This document shows positions 1 to 10,425 of a stretch of 64,000 nucleotides of DNA, one piece after another. Under the pieces are notes generated by a model that saw nothing but the letters and a program-made list of their open reading frames with translations, was not told the origin of the DNA and made no database searches. How positions within the stretch are numbered: the stretch's first letter is position 1; each line of letters starts with the position of its first letter. The stretch lies in contig NC_060061.1 of assembly GCF_020283565.1 (NCBI RefSeq), positions 20,559,362 through 20,623,361 of the forward strand, given 5' to 3'. The translations under genes and the position numbers were made by a program. The DNA comes from Trifolium pratense (Eukaryota > Streptophyta > Magnoliopsida > Fabales > Fabaceae).

Positions 1-1184
1 AAATTAATTTTACAAATAATTGAAAAAATCACAATATTAAAATTTTAATAATCCATATTTTTCATGTGTGAAAAAAAATGATCTATATTTTTCATAGAAC
101 ATTAACTCGGACGATAGCACGGGTAAGTTATACTAGTTATGAAATATAAAGAAACTTCCCCCAGCACAATTATTTTTAAAAGATGCCACATATATACCGT
201 AGATATTATATACAGTTCGTTGTTCGTAAGATATGGCTTATGAAAAAAGGAACAACTATATGAAAAAACAAATAGTTAAATATGTTTTTTTTTTTACGAA
301 AAAGTTAAATATGTTTTTAATCCATACATTTTGACGAATTTTTAAAAATAGTTCTTAAATTTTGAACCTAATATTGGTCATTACCATAAAATTTTGGTTG
401 ATTGAATAGACAAAAAATGCTTCATAGATGTCACACATACTTATTTAATAATATTAACGCACAAAGAATAAGTATCAAGTAAATCTGTGTAACATATATG
501 TTGCATTTTCCGTTTGCACAGTCAACCAAAATTTCACAGTAACCACCGGTGTTGAAAACAACAAAAACGTGGACACTAAAAAATATAATAAAAATATATA
601 TAAACATTTTTAAAAGTTTGTCGAAATATATTATGTAGTGACTAAAACATATTTAACTCAAAAATAAATAAAGAAAATTTATACATTAAAAAAAAATCAA
701 AATTTAAATTTTTAAGACTACACAACTTTTGAAAAAAATAATAATTTTAAGCTTAAATTTTTATCAAGCGTTTATGGGATATTTTACTCCTAGAAATTAA
801 CAAATAGATCAATGTTTTTACCTATCAAGTATTTTTCTATTCCACCGTATTCCGCAAATTGAACCGCACAATTTGATTTGGGGTCAGTTTTGTTATCAAG
901 TGATTTCAGTCCACTTCTGATTACAGTTGCGAGGGGTCGAATCATGATCCTCCCTATCAAGTCAAGTGTCAATCACTATTAAACCAACTAATGATTGATT
1001 TTTACCTGTTAAGTTTGTTCACATAATCGTATAATTTGCATCCTCGTGTTGAAGGGTATCCAACATGTGCGTATAATGCGGTATAAAATTCTAGTGTTGC
1101 AAAAAAATTATAATGTCATAATTAAAATTTATTAAATTAGGGAAAACTTCAGAAAAGCCTACAAAACAATAAAATGCTCTTTTA
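1..1184. other. AT-rich intergenic DNA outside the nested block
   Basis: This stretch is very AT-rich with long A and T runs. Apart from the small foldback element at 304-657 I see no gene: the short minus-strand ORFs here have no recognisable motif and no splice context. It is the left flank of the nested transposon block. Confidence 0.6.
304..657. mobile_element. Foldback MITE-like element, about 350 bp
   Basis: The left end reads GTTAAATATGTTTTT and the right end reads AAACATATTTAAC, so the termini are inverted copies. The similarity extends inward for about 50 imperfect bases on each side (left CATTTTGACGAATTTTTAAA, right TTTAAAAGTTTGTCGAAATA). A second inner inverted pair (AAAATTTTGGTTGA near 391 and TCAACCAAAATTTC near 521) makes the whole segment a nested hairpin. 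A partial extra copy of the left end lies at 266-280. No convincing target duplication was found, so the superfamily is unassigned. Confidence 0.5.
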
Positions 1185-1492
1185 GGGCTTGTTTGTTTTA
1201 GATTTAAAAAAATCGATTTTTTCTTTGTATTTTTTAAAATAAATTTTCTAAAACCGTTTTTCAAAATATTACAAGTTTTTTTATATTCGTTTTTTCTAAA
1301 TTGAAACATTAATTTTGACATCATATAATATAAACACACATTATTAAAGACCAAAACATAGTCAAAGTCACAATTTTTTCAAAAATGATTTTTATGAAAA
1401 TCTATTTGAAATAGCTTCAAAATTAAGTGATTTTTCTAAATTTTGATATCCAAAAAAAAGTTTCAATAAAATGATCAAATATCTAAAATAAC

Positions 1493-1500
1493 ATTTTAAG
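1493..1500. repeat. Left 8-bp target duplication of the hAT element
   Basis: ATTTTAAG immediately precedes the hAT terminus and is repeated exactly at 28494-28501. Eight bases is the diagnostic length for hAT transposons. Confidence 0.9.
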
Positions 1501-1732
1501 TAGGTATGGCAATGGGTACCCGCGGGTACGGTTTTTACCTTCCCCGTTCCACATACCCGAATCATTGATAAATACCCGTTCCCTGCCCATTACCCGACGA
1601 GGATGAAAAATTGAACCCAAACCCCGTCCCAAATGGGTTCGGGTATACCCAAATGGGTTCGGGTATCCCCGAACCTTGCCCTGCCCTGCTGAACCATACC
1701 CGAACCCAAAATTTTCCCGAACGCTAACATAC

Positions 1733-2739
1733 TGTTGGATATTTGAATTGGCTTAATTTTGCTAAAACAAATATACTAACAAGATGTTGGAAAACATGTT
1801 ACAACTTCATATTTATTCAAGGAAATCTCGCGCATTTATGAGAGCATCTGCTATTTATGGAAATCCACTTAAAGAGCACGCTCAATGGAGATTTGATCTG
1901 ATCAGGAGTTTTAAGGATAAGACAAACTTAATGAAATAGCTGGATGACTTATCCTATCATATAAAGTCCTTTAAACACTTTTGGAAAATCTTGATATATT
2001 CTTAATGAAGATTGAAAAAGTATCAGATCATCCTTTATGATTCTCAAGGAGCGTCTGAGCATTTGTGAAGAAAGAGGAGCGTGCCTAATCATTATATATA
2101 CGAAGACCAAGCTCAAGACTAAGTATCTCATTGAAAATATTAGTTACACATATTGAGTCTTTGTTGAGTCTTTTATTGTTTGATTGTAATTCTTGCTTGT
2201 GGATTCTATAACACAAGTTAAGAAGTAAGTTTATTATTTTAAGGTGACTCCTAAGCTTTGAAGTACGGAGTTTACCGTGTGTGATTCACTTGAATCTTTT
2301 AAGCAAAAGTGAAGTGTTGTCTTGGCAAGTTGTCGCCACATCTTTCCCAACATTGTATAATCAACACAGGTTGTGTTGTGTGAGTGGAAGTGAGATGGGA
2401 TCTCATGTCTAGGAGTTCGTAGGCAGAAGTTGCATGAGTAGTGTCGAGGTTATAAGGCGTAAACCAGGGGTTTGCTGGAGGTCTTAGTTTAAGGCGTAAA
2501 TCCTAGGGTTTGCTGGAGGTCTTAGTAACTAGAGCTATTAGTGGATTTCCTTCCTGGATTGGTATCCCCCAGAGTAGGCAGTTGGAAGAACTGGGTTAAC
2601 AATTACTTGTGCACCTTATTTATTTTCTGTCAGTATTTTATATGTTATGTAAGATGTGCCAACAATAGAAACAACATTATTCATAAAGTAGTTGTTGGGA
2701 CATCTTCGATAACATCATTCTAGTGATACCAGAATTTCA
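1733..2739 (+). repeat. 5' LTR of Sirevirus A
   Basis: It begins TGTTGGATATTTG and ends AGAATTTCA, the TG...CA rule of LTRs, and is 1007 bp like its partner. A tandem pair around 2455-2525 repeats AAGGCGTAAA followed by GGGTTTGCTGGAGGTCTTAG. Short ORFs inside it are conserved only because the LTR is duplicated. Confidence 0.95.
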
Positions 2740-2741
2740 AT

Positions 2742-2760
2742 TGGCATCAGAGCAGGCACC
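2742..2760 (+). other. Primer-binding site of Sirevirus A
   Basis: TGGCATCAGAGCAGGCACC starts two bases after the 5' LTR. It matches the TGGTATCAGAGC type of site complementary to the 3' end of initiator tRNA-Met, used to prime minus-strand synthesis, with one C for T change. Confidence 0.85.
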
Positions 2761-2808
2761 CTGTTCTGTTATTTTGGGTGAGCTCCAGGGAGAGTACTTT
2801 CTGGTACA

Positions 2809-5800
2809 ATGGATAAAGAAGGATGGTCAGTGTCTAAACCCCCCTTACTGACAGGTCCTGAGAACTATGATTATTGGAAATCTAAAATGGAGGCTTTCAT
2901 AAAATCAATTGACAGCAGGACATGGAAGGCTGTGTTACGTGGATGGGAACCACCAATGGTTCTTGACAAAGATGGCAATAAAACCAATGTCAAGAAGCCA
3001 CATGATGAATGGACAAAAGATGAGGATGATCTAGCACTTGGCAACTCCAAAGCATTGTATGCAATCTTCAATGGTGTGGATGCTAATATGTTTAGGCTTG
3101 TAAAGAGATGTGTTACTGCTAAGCATGCCTGGGAAATTCTGAGAAAAGCTCATGAAGGAACATCAAAAGTTAAGCTGTCTAAGCTCCAGATGCTCAAAAC
3201 CAACTTTGAGAATCTCAGAATGAAGGAGGAAGAAACCATTCATGACTTTCAAATGAATGTGCTTGATTTCGCAAACTCATTTGATGCGCTTGGAAAACCT
3301 ATCTCAGATGAGGAGTTAGTTGGAAAAATACTCAGATCTTTGCCTAAAAGATTTGATATGAAGGTGACAGCCATTGAGGAGGCTCACGATCTCTCCAGCC
3401 TGAACTTAGATGAACTCATAGGATCACTTCAGACCTATGAAATTGGCTTGAACAGGAGAAATGAAAAGAAAGATAAGAATCTAGCCTTTGCCTCAAAAAG
3501 CAATGCTGATGACTTACAAGTTGAATCTGAAAGTGAAGAAAGCTTAGCTGAGTCCATGGCTATGCTTGGGAGACAATTCAACAAGTTGATGAAGAAAGTA
3601 GATCAAAGGGCCAAGCCAAATGGTCGATTCAACAACAACAAACAGTCCAGCTTTCAGAAGAAGACAAATGAAGATGAAAGAGGAGTGAGGTGCCATGAAT
3701 GTGAAGGTTTTGGCCATATCAGACCTGAATGTCCAACCTTTCTAAAAAGGCAAAAGAAAAGTCTTGTGGTTTCATGGTCTGATACAGATTCAGAGGAGGA
3801 AGAATCTGCCAAATTTGTTAATGCTTTAACTGGGGTTTGTGTATCTGACTCAGAATCATGTGATGAGGAGGTAACTTATGAAGAACTAGCTGCTACTTAT
3901 AAAGATCTTCATAATAGAAGTATAGAAGTTTGCAAAGCATTAGAGAAACAAAAGAAGATCAATGGTAAACTACAAGCTGAGAAAAATGACTTACTCATGA
4001 ACATTGATAATCTCAACATTAAGGTTGAAGATCAGAGTAGTCAAATTCAACAGTTGGAAATGGAGAAGTCTAACCTCTTGTGTAAAGTTGCTGAACAAAA
4101 TGAAGAAGTAACCAAATTAAATGCTGATTTGGATCAAGTCACAAAAGTGGCTAAGATGATGACCAAAGGTACTGATGCCTTTGAGGAAATGTTACAGAGA
4201 CAAAACTATGGGAAACCTAAGCCCATTGGTTTTGAACATGAAAGAGTAAAACAGCAGATGAAGTTCAACAATGCTACTATACATAGTCCAATCAGCAGCA
4301 CATTTGTGTCAGGAGGATTGTCGCAACATCTGATGAGACATCCTATGCCCAGGTTCTATAACTGGACATGTCATCATTGTGGCAGGAAAGGACACATTAG
4401 GCCTTTTTGCTATAGGCTGCACGGATATCCAAGGAGAGTTCATCAAGAATTCTATACTCCTGTCTTTCCTAATGTTACAACAAGACAGGAATGGAGAGAA
4501 AAGAAGAAGATCACAGGTCTAATAGCTCATACATCCTTGAGAGCTTCTTCAAGAGAAACCTGGTACTTTGATAGTGGCTGTTCTAGACACATGACAGGTG
4601 TTGAACACTATCTTGAAGACTTGAAGTCATATGCTACCAGTTTTGTAACCTTTGGAGATGGAGCCAAAGGAGAGATCAAGGGAGTTGGTAAACTTGCAAA
4701 CCATGGCTTACCAATGCTAGATAATGTGCTGCTTGTAAAAGGGCTTAAAGCTAATCTAATCAGCATAAGCCAACTTTGTGATCAAGGCATGAAAGTTAGC
4801 TTCACAAAAGCTGAATGCCTAGTTACAAACGAGCAAGGAGAGCTGTTGATGAAAGGAGTAAGGTCAAGAGACAACTGCTATCTCTGGATCCCTAAAGAAG
4901 AAGATGTATCAACATGTCTTATTAGTAAAGAAGATGAGGTAAAGTTGTGGCACCAAAAACTTGGCCACCTGCACCTCAAAGGCATGAAGAAGGCAATAGC
5001 TAAAGAGGCAATCAGAGGTCTTCCAAAACTCAAAATTGAGGAAGGAAGTATATGTGGAGAATGTCAAATAGGGAAGCAGACAAAGATGTCGCATCCAAAG
5101 TTGCAACATCTTACCACAACAAGGGTTCTAGAGTTACTGCACATAGACCTGATGGGGCCAATGCAAGTGGAGAGCCTTGGAGGAAAAAGGTACGCGTTTG
5201 TCATGGTAGATGACTTTTCAAGGTTCACATGGATTGAATTTCTAAAAGACAAATCTGAAAGTTTTGATGCATTCAAAGAACTTTGTCTTCAACTCCAAAG
5301 AGAAAAGAACTCTGCTATTGTTAGGATACGAAGTGATCATGGTAAAGAGTTTGAGAATGCAAGCTTTCTTGAATTCTGCATCTCTGAAGGAATCAAGCAT
5401 GAATTCTCAGCTCCAATCACACCTCAACAAAATGGTGTTGTTGAGAGGAAAAACAGGACAATACAAGAGTCAGCCAGAGTGATGTTGCATGCAAAACATC
5501 TTCCATATCAATTCTGGGCTGAGGCTATGCATACTGCTTGTTATATTCACAATCGTGTCACACTCAGAACTGGAACTTCTACTACACTATATGAACTGTG
5601 GAAAGGCAGAAAACCAACTGTCAAACACTTTCATGTGTTTGGAAGTAAGTGCTATATCCTATCTGATAGAGAGCACAGAAGAAAAATGGATCCTAAAAGT
5701 GAAGAAGGGTTGTTTCTTGGATATTCAACAAACAGCAGGGCCTATAGAGTTTACAACCAGAGAACCAAGGTAATAGTAGAATCTATCAATGTTGTGATAG

Positions 5801-7596
5801 ATGATTTGACATCTACTAAAACATCTGACACAGAAGATGATGTTGCAACAACTTTGCCAACATCTGAAGAAGCTGAAGCAGAAAAAGAATCAGATTCAGA
5901 TGATGAATCAACCATTCCTACACCTCGTCCTGTGAGTAAAGTTCCTTCAATAAGAATACAGAAGAACCATCCCAAGGATCTCATCATAGGAAATCCTAAC
6001 CAGGGAATTGCTACAAGAAGGACAAATGAAGTGGTTACTAATTCATGTTTTGTTTCAAAAGTTGAGCCCAAAAATGTAAAAGAGGCTCTCACTGATGAGT
6101 TTTGGATAGAAGCCATGCAAGATGAATTAACTCAGTTTAGAAGAAGTGATGTGTGGGATCTTGTTCCTAGACCCAATGGTGTTAATGTCATAGGCACAAA
6201 ATGGGTGTTCAAAAACAAGTCAGATGAAAATGGTGTTGTAACAAGAAACAAGGCAAGGTTAGTGGCTCAAGGGTACACTCAGGTTGAAGGACTTGACTTT
6301 GATGAAACATTTGCGCCAGTTGCAAGACTGGAATCTATTAGGCTACTTCTTGGTATAGCATGCATCTTTAAATTTAAGCTGTACCAAATGGATGTCAAGA
6401 GTGCCTTTTTAAATGGGTACCTACATGAAGAAGTCTATGTGGAGCAGCCAAAAGGTTTTGTAGATCCTACCAATCCTGATCATGTGTACAAGTTAAAGAA
6501 AGCTCTTTATGGACTGAAACAGGCTCCAAGGGCTTGGTATGAGAGGCTGACAAACTTTCTTGTTAGTCAAGGATACAGAAAAGGAGGCCATGACAAAACC
6601 TTGTTTGTTAAAGAACAGGAAGAGAAGCTGATGATTGCCCAAATATATGTTGATGACATAGTATTTGGTGGAATGTCTGAAAAGATGGTGCAACATTTTG
6701 TACAACAAATGCAATCAGAGTTTGAAATGAGTTTGGTAGGTGAGCTGACATATTTCCTTGGTCTGCAAGTCAAACAAATGGAAGACACCATATTTGTTTC
6801 TCAAAGCAAGTATGCGAAGAATATGATCAAGAAGTTTGGAATGGACACTGCAGCACACAAGAGAACTCCAGCTGCTACACACCTGAAGCTAACCAAAGAT
6901 GAGAATGGCATTGATGTTGACCAAAGCCTATACAGGAGCATGATTGGCAGTCTCTTGTATCTTACAGCTAGTAGACCAGACATCACCTTTGCTGTGGGTG
7001 TTTGTGCAAGATATCAAGCCAAGCCAAAGATGAGCCATCTTGTTCAAGTCAAAAGGATTCTGAAGTATATAAAGGGCACCAGTGATTATGGGATTCTGTA
7101 CTCCCAGACAAAGAATTCTACTTTGGTAGGGTATTGTGATGCAGATTGGGCTGAAAGTGCTGATAATAGGAAGAGTACCTCAGGAGGATGCTTCTTTTTG
7201 GGTGACAACTTGATCTCATGGTTCAGCAAGAAGCAGAATTATGTGTCTCTATCTACTGCAGAGGCTGAATACATAGCTGCAGGTAGCAGTTGTTCCCAGC
7301 TGATGTGGATGAAACAGATGCTGAAAGAATATAATGTCGACCAAGATGTCATGACATTATATTGTGACAACTTGAGTGCAATCAATATATCAAAGAATCC
7401 AGTTCAACACTCAAGAACCAAACATATAGACATCAGGCATCATTTCATTAGAGACCTTGTTGAAGAAAATTGTGTGGAACTCAAGCACATTGGTACAAGT
7501 GAACAGCTAGCTGACATTTTTACAAAGGCGCTTGATGCTAATCAGTTTGAATTTTTAAGGGGCAAATTGGGAATTTGCCTGCATGAAGAAGCATAG
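2809..7596 (+). CDS. Gag-Pol polyprotein of Sirevirus A
   Basis: One uninterrupted 1595-codon frame encodes the whole replication set. Residues about 80-220 are the copia-type Gag (UBN2) region. A zinc knuckle [14 protein letters not shown] lies near residue 295, a coiled-coil stretch covers about 355-460, and a second knuckle [14 protein letters not shown] lies near 521. Protease has [10 protein letters not shown] near 588. The HHCC pre-integrase segment (WHQKLGH ... CGECQIGK) is at about 712-752. Integrase shows [16 protein letters not shown] and VVERKNR (D-D-E, about 780-880). RT has [11 protein letters not shown] near 1194 and YVDDIVFGG near 1281. RNase H has [21 protein letters not shown] and CDN at about 1440-1520. 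PR-IN-RT-RH order is Ty1/copia. No frame break was seen, so this part looks capable of function. The frame ends TAG-CAG-TTA and stays open beyond it. Confidence 0.95.
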   Translation: MDKEGWSVSKPPLLTGPENYDYWKSKMEAFIKSIDSRTWKAVLRGWEPPMVLDKDGNKTNVKKPHDEWTKDEDDLALGNSKALYAIFNGVDANMFRLVKRCVTAKHAWEILRKAHEGTSKVKLSKLQMLKTNFENLRMKEEETIHDFQMNVLDFANSFDALGKPISDEELVGKILRSLPKRFDMKVTAIEEAHDLSSLNLDELIGSLQTYEIGLNRRNEKKDKNLAFASKSNADDLQVESESEESLAESMAMLGRQFNKLMKKVDQRAKPNGRFNNNKQSSFQKKTNEDERGVRCHECEGFGHIRPECPTFLKRQKKSLVVSWSDTDSEEEESAKFVNALTGVCVSDSESCDEEVTYEELAATYKDLHNRSIEVCKALEKQKKINGKLQAEKNDLLMNIDNLNIKVEDQSSQIQQLEMEKSNLLCKVAEQNEEVTKLNADLDQVTKVAKMMTKGTDAFEEMLQRQNYGKPKPIGFEHERVKQQMKFNNATIHSPISSTFVSGGLSQHLMRHPMPRFYNWTCHHCGRKGHIRPFCYRLHGYPRRVHQEFYTPVFPNVTTRQEWREKKKITGLIAHTSLRASSRETWYFDSGCSRHMTGVEHYLEDLKSYATSFVTFGDGAKGEIKGVGKLANHGLPMLDNVLLVKGLKANLISISQLCDQGMKVSFTKAECLVTNEQGELLMKGVRSRDNCYLWIPKEEDVSTCLISKEDEVKLWHQKLGHLHLKGMKKAIAKEAIRGLPKLKIEEGSICGECQIGKQTKMSHPKLQHLTTTRVLELLHIDLMGPMQVESLGGKRYAFVMVDDFSRFTWIEFLKDKSESFDAFKELCLQLQREKNSAIVRIRSDHGKEFENASFLEFCISEGIKHEFSAPITPQQNGVVERKNRTIQESARVMLHAKHLPYQFWAEAMHTACYIHNRVTLRTGTSTTLYELWKGRKPTVKHFHVFGSKCYILSDREHRRKMDPKSEEGLFLGYSTNSRAYRVYNQRTKVIVESINVVIDDLTSTKTSDTEDDVATTLPTSEEAEAEKESDSDDESTIPTPRPVSKVPSIRIQKNHPKDLIIGNPNQGIATRRTNEVVTNSCFVSKVEPKNVKEALTDEFWIEAMQDELTQFRRSDVWDLVPRPNGVNVIGTKWVFKNKSDENGVVTRNKARLVAQGYTQVEGLDFDETFAPVARLESIRLLLGIACIFKFKLYQMDVKSAFLNGYLHEEVYVEQPKGFVDPTNPDHVYKLKKALYGLKQAPRAWYERLTNFLVSQGYRKGGHDKTLFVKEQEEKLMIAQIYVDDIVFGGMSEKMVQHFVQQMQSEFEMSLVGELTYFLGLQVKQMEDTIFVSQSKYAKNMIKKFGMDTAAHKRTPAATHLKLTKDENGIDVDQSLYRSMIGSLLYLTASRPDITFAVGVCARYQAKPKMSHLVQVKRILKYIKGTSDYGILYSQTKNSTLVGYCDADWAESADNRKSTSGGCFFLGDNLISWFSKKQNYVSLSTAEAEYIAAGSSCSQLMWMKQMLKEYNVDQDVMTLYCDNLSAINISKNPVQHSRTKHIDIRHHFIRDLVEENCVELKHIGTSEQLADIFTKALDANQFEFLRGKLGICLHEEA

Positions 7597-7602
7597 CAGT
7601 TA
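7594..7602 (+). promoter_or_regulatory. Stop-codon readthrough context TAG-CAG-TTA
   Basis: The pol stop codon is followed by CAG TTA, which fits the UAG-CAR-YYA leaky-stop consensus of tobamovirus replicase and of the soybean retroelement SIRE1, whose env-like protein is made by suppression. The following ORF is in the same frame with no further stop until inside element B. Occasional readthrough would therefore yield a Pol-env-like fusion. Use in this copy is inferred. Confidence 0.75.
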
Positions 7603-9250
7603 CAGCAGTTGAGGCGTGCAAAAGGAAACCGTTTTCTCTCCCATCAATCAATGCACGCTAATTTAGGGAAATCATTACACACTTCCCTTAAATATGTCTG
7701 TACACACAATCAATACACTTTCTCCCAAATCCTAATTTTTGATCGTGAACCCTATTCAACTGCTTCTCACTACAACCTTCATCCATTCAACTTCTCAAAC
7801 TTCAAAAACCTTGATCCAAACATGTCTGAATCATCACAAACTGCTAAGTCCGGCCGTTCTACTCGATCAAAGGCAAAGATCGATTCCTCGAAGATCATCA
7901 AGGACGCTGTTCCTGTTACAACTGTTCGTGCTTCCAAACCCAAAGCTCAAACAAATGTCGCTGAGAAGAAAGGGAAAGGAAAATCTGTAGAGAAAAAGGA
8001 AACTCCAAAAGTAAGTGATGATATCTCTCTTTCTACTGTTAAATCTAGTAAAGGAAGTTCTAAAAAGAAGAGAAGAGATTACAAGTCTAGGATTCCTCTG
8101 AATATGTCTGATTTGGTTTTTGAATCGAATGTTAACACATCCGAGAAAACAACTGAAGTAGAATCTCAGAACCCTAAATCTGTGTCTGAAGTTGTTGAAA
8201 CACTTATTTCAATTGCTGGTAACCCTAATCAAGAAAATTTGGGATCTGATGCTGATAAGAGAGATCTTAATGATATGCCTGTTGAAACTGAGATGGAAGA
8301 CACTCCTACAGAGGTTGAAAAAGAAACTGCTAATAAATCACCAACAATTGCTAAGATGGTGGCTGAAAAATCAACCCCTGTTGTTACTGAAGAAGTTGTT
8401 ATGAAGGATGTTGAAACATCCTTGAATGTGAATGAAGAAGTTGAAACTACAACTGTTGAGGAAGAACCTGTGAAGGAAACTGTTGCTGAAAAGGATGTTG
8501 AGACAACTGCCACAACATCTGAGTCCACAGATGAGGAAACTGGAACTGCTGATGAGGGTACTTCTGATAATGAAGGGGACACTCAATCTGAAGAAAGTAA
8601 CCAGTCCATCCCTACAGATGAGCAAGAGGTTGAAGCTGACAAGCCTGCAGAAGCTGAGAAAGAGAAAGATGTTGTTGATGTTGATGATTATGTCACCACC
8701 AAGACTGCTGAAAAATCAACTGGTGGTATAACAAAGAGATTGAGAAGCTGTACAGGGAAGGCTGTGCCCACTGCAACCAAGACTCCTACACCAAGAGTCA
8801 AAACAAAAGGTGTTGGACCAGTCAAAGGTTGGAGCAAAGTTCTCTCTCCTCCTAGCAAGAAGAAGGAAACCCTGAAGAGAAAGAAGGAGTCATCCAGTGA
8901 CTCAGACTATGATGTTGCTGAAGATGTTGCTAACATCTCATCTGCCAACCCTAAGAAAGCTACTGTGAAGAAGGCTCCTCAAGGTGTTGAAGAAGCTCCC
9001 TGTGATAACATCTCCTTCCATCGTGCTGCCTTTGCACTGAGATGGGACTACATTTACCAAAGGAGATTGGCTGTTGAAAGGGAACTGACCAAAGATGCTC
9101 TCAAATGTCAAGACATCTTTGACTACATCAAGGAAGCTGGTCTGATGAAGACAGTCTGTGATTTCAGTCCCTGTTATGAGCTGCTTGTGAAAGAATTTCT
9201 GGTGAACATCCCTGAAGAATGTGATAACCCACTGAGCAAGGACTACCATA
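7603..9250 (+). pseudogene. Env-like ORF of Sirevirus A, 5' part
   Basis: This frame is continuous with pol through the leaky stop. It also has its own ATG at 7822 (context AAACATGTCTG), after a leader rich in C, T and A that looks like a cellular 5' UTR. From 7822 the product starts MSESSQTAKSGRSTRSKAKI, continues as a Lys/Glu/Thr/Val-rich, probably disordered region of about 390 residues, and ends in a folded-looking segment (FHRAAFALRWDYIYQRR near 9020). That segment resembles the conserved domain of plant retroelement extra ORFs. No signal peptide or membrane segment is evident, so 'envelope' is only a positional name. The ORF is cut by Sirevirus B at 9251; the present stop (9265) belongs to the B LTR. 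The rest is at 21418-22205. Confidence 0.85.
9246..9250. repeat. Left target duplication of Sirevirus B
   Basis: CCATA precedes the 5' LTR of B and recurs at 21413-21417 just after its 3' LTR, which dates B as the later insertion. Confidence 0.95.
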
Positions 9251-10357
9251 TGTTGGAACAAAATTGATTTAAAAATGTTTGCCCCTAAATCTATAAAGGT
9301 TTTGATGATAACAAAGTATTAATAAACAATTGGAAGGACTAAAAATTTATTTTAAGTGCGCAGATATAAGCATCAGATAAGCTCTGAATAAAGCTCAGAG
9401 GATGTGAATTCAGAAGTTCATAAGCGCTCAGAAGATGTTGGACTTCAGAAGTTACAACATTCAGAGGATGAAGACTTCAGAACTTCCTGACTGACTTCAA
9501 GCTTCATCAAACTCTGAAGAGCTTCTTGAAATCTGTGAAGATTCCCTTTGCAAGTCAACTCTTCTACCAATGAAGAAAAGGACCTTTCAAGCCTGTTCAG
9601 TTCAGCTACTCTTGTTTTGTCTGTTCTCTTTTGAGAACGTGGGTCTTCAGACTTGTTAGCTGAATAAGGAAAGTCTTCTCTGCAGTAGTCAAAGTACTTG
9701 AAACTCTTTCTTAGTTTTGGATACAACCAATCTGCATCAAGACAGGCTGCTTGAAGACAAAAGATTATCAACTCCAACGGTTCTTTTTGCAACGACTCTT
9801 TTCTAGTGATATATATACTAGAAGAATCAGCTACAACATATAGAGAGATTTTTTAATATATAGAATTATCAAGATTTGATCTCGCGCTGAACAAACTCTG
9901 AACTTTGTGATATACAAGCTCTGAACCTTTGTTAAGTGTTTTTGCACTTTAGTCTAATACTCTGTACTCTTTGTATTGGCACTCATTAGGTTCTGTTAAG
10001 AGCATTTGTATATTGTTATATACTTTTCTGTTACTTGAGAAACTTAAGCTTGTGTGCTTGAGTAAGTTGTCTTAAGCTTGTGTGCTTAAGAAGTTTTGAG
10101 AAGTCTCTTGCTTGTGTGCTTGAGCAGGTGTAATCTTGTGTGATTATAGTGAAATCCCTTGGAAGTGCAAGGGGACTGGACTACTCTCGTTTTGTGAGAG
10201 GAACCAGTATAAATTGCTTGTGTGATCTCTCTCTCTCTCTCTTGTTATTATTTGTGTTATTTATCCGCTGCTAACGTAGTTGAGTTAAGAACTTGAAAAA
10301 GTTTTAACTTAGCTAAAACACAATTCAACCCCCCCTTCTTGTGTTTTCACACCTTCA
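9251..10357 (+). repeat. 5' LTR of Sirevirus B
   Basis: It starts TGTTGGAACAAAATTG and ends TTTTCACACCTTCA. It contains AGAAGTT/CTCAGA-type short repeats (9400-9480) and repeated CTTGTGTGCTT motifs (10045-10130). An AT-rich TATATATACTAGAAG at about 9810 could be the promoter core. A CT run lies near 10226-10241. Confidence 0.95.
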
Positions 10358-10359
10358 AT

Positions 10360-10378
10360 TGGTATCAGAGCCTGGTTT
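10360..10378 (+). other. Primer-binding site of Sirevirus B
   Basis: TGGTATCAGAGCCTGGTTT begins two bases after the LTR and matches the usual plant Ty1/copia site for initiator tRNA-Met. Confidence 0.9.
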
Positions 10379-10425
10379 GTTACTTTCACTTAACAGTGAG
10401 ACAGTAAAGATCTTGTGAGAACACT

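Noticed and set aside
790..1354. Short minus-strand ORFs in the left flank
   Set aside because: Lysine- and phenylalanine-rich translations of AT-rich DNA, with no motif or splice context; one overlaps the MITE arm.
1949..2723. Sixty-codon ORFs in the LTR of Sirevirus A that recur in the other LTR
   Set aside because: Recurrence follows from LTR duplication; no start context or similarity.
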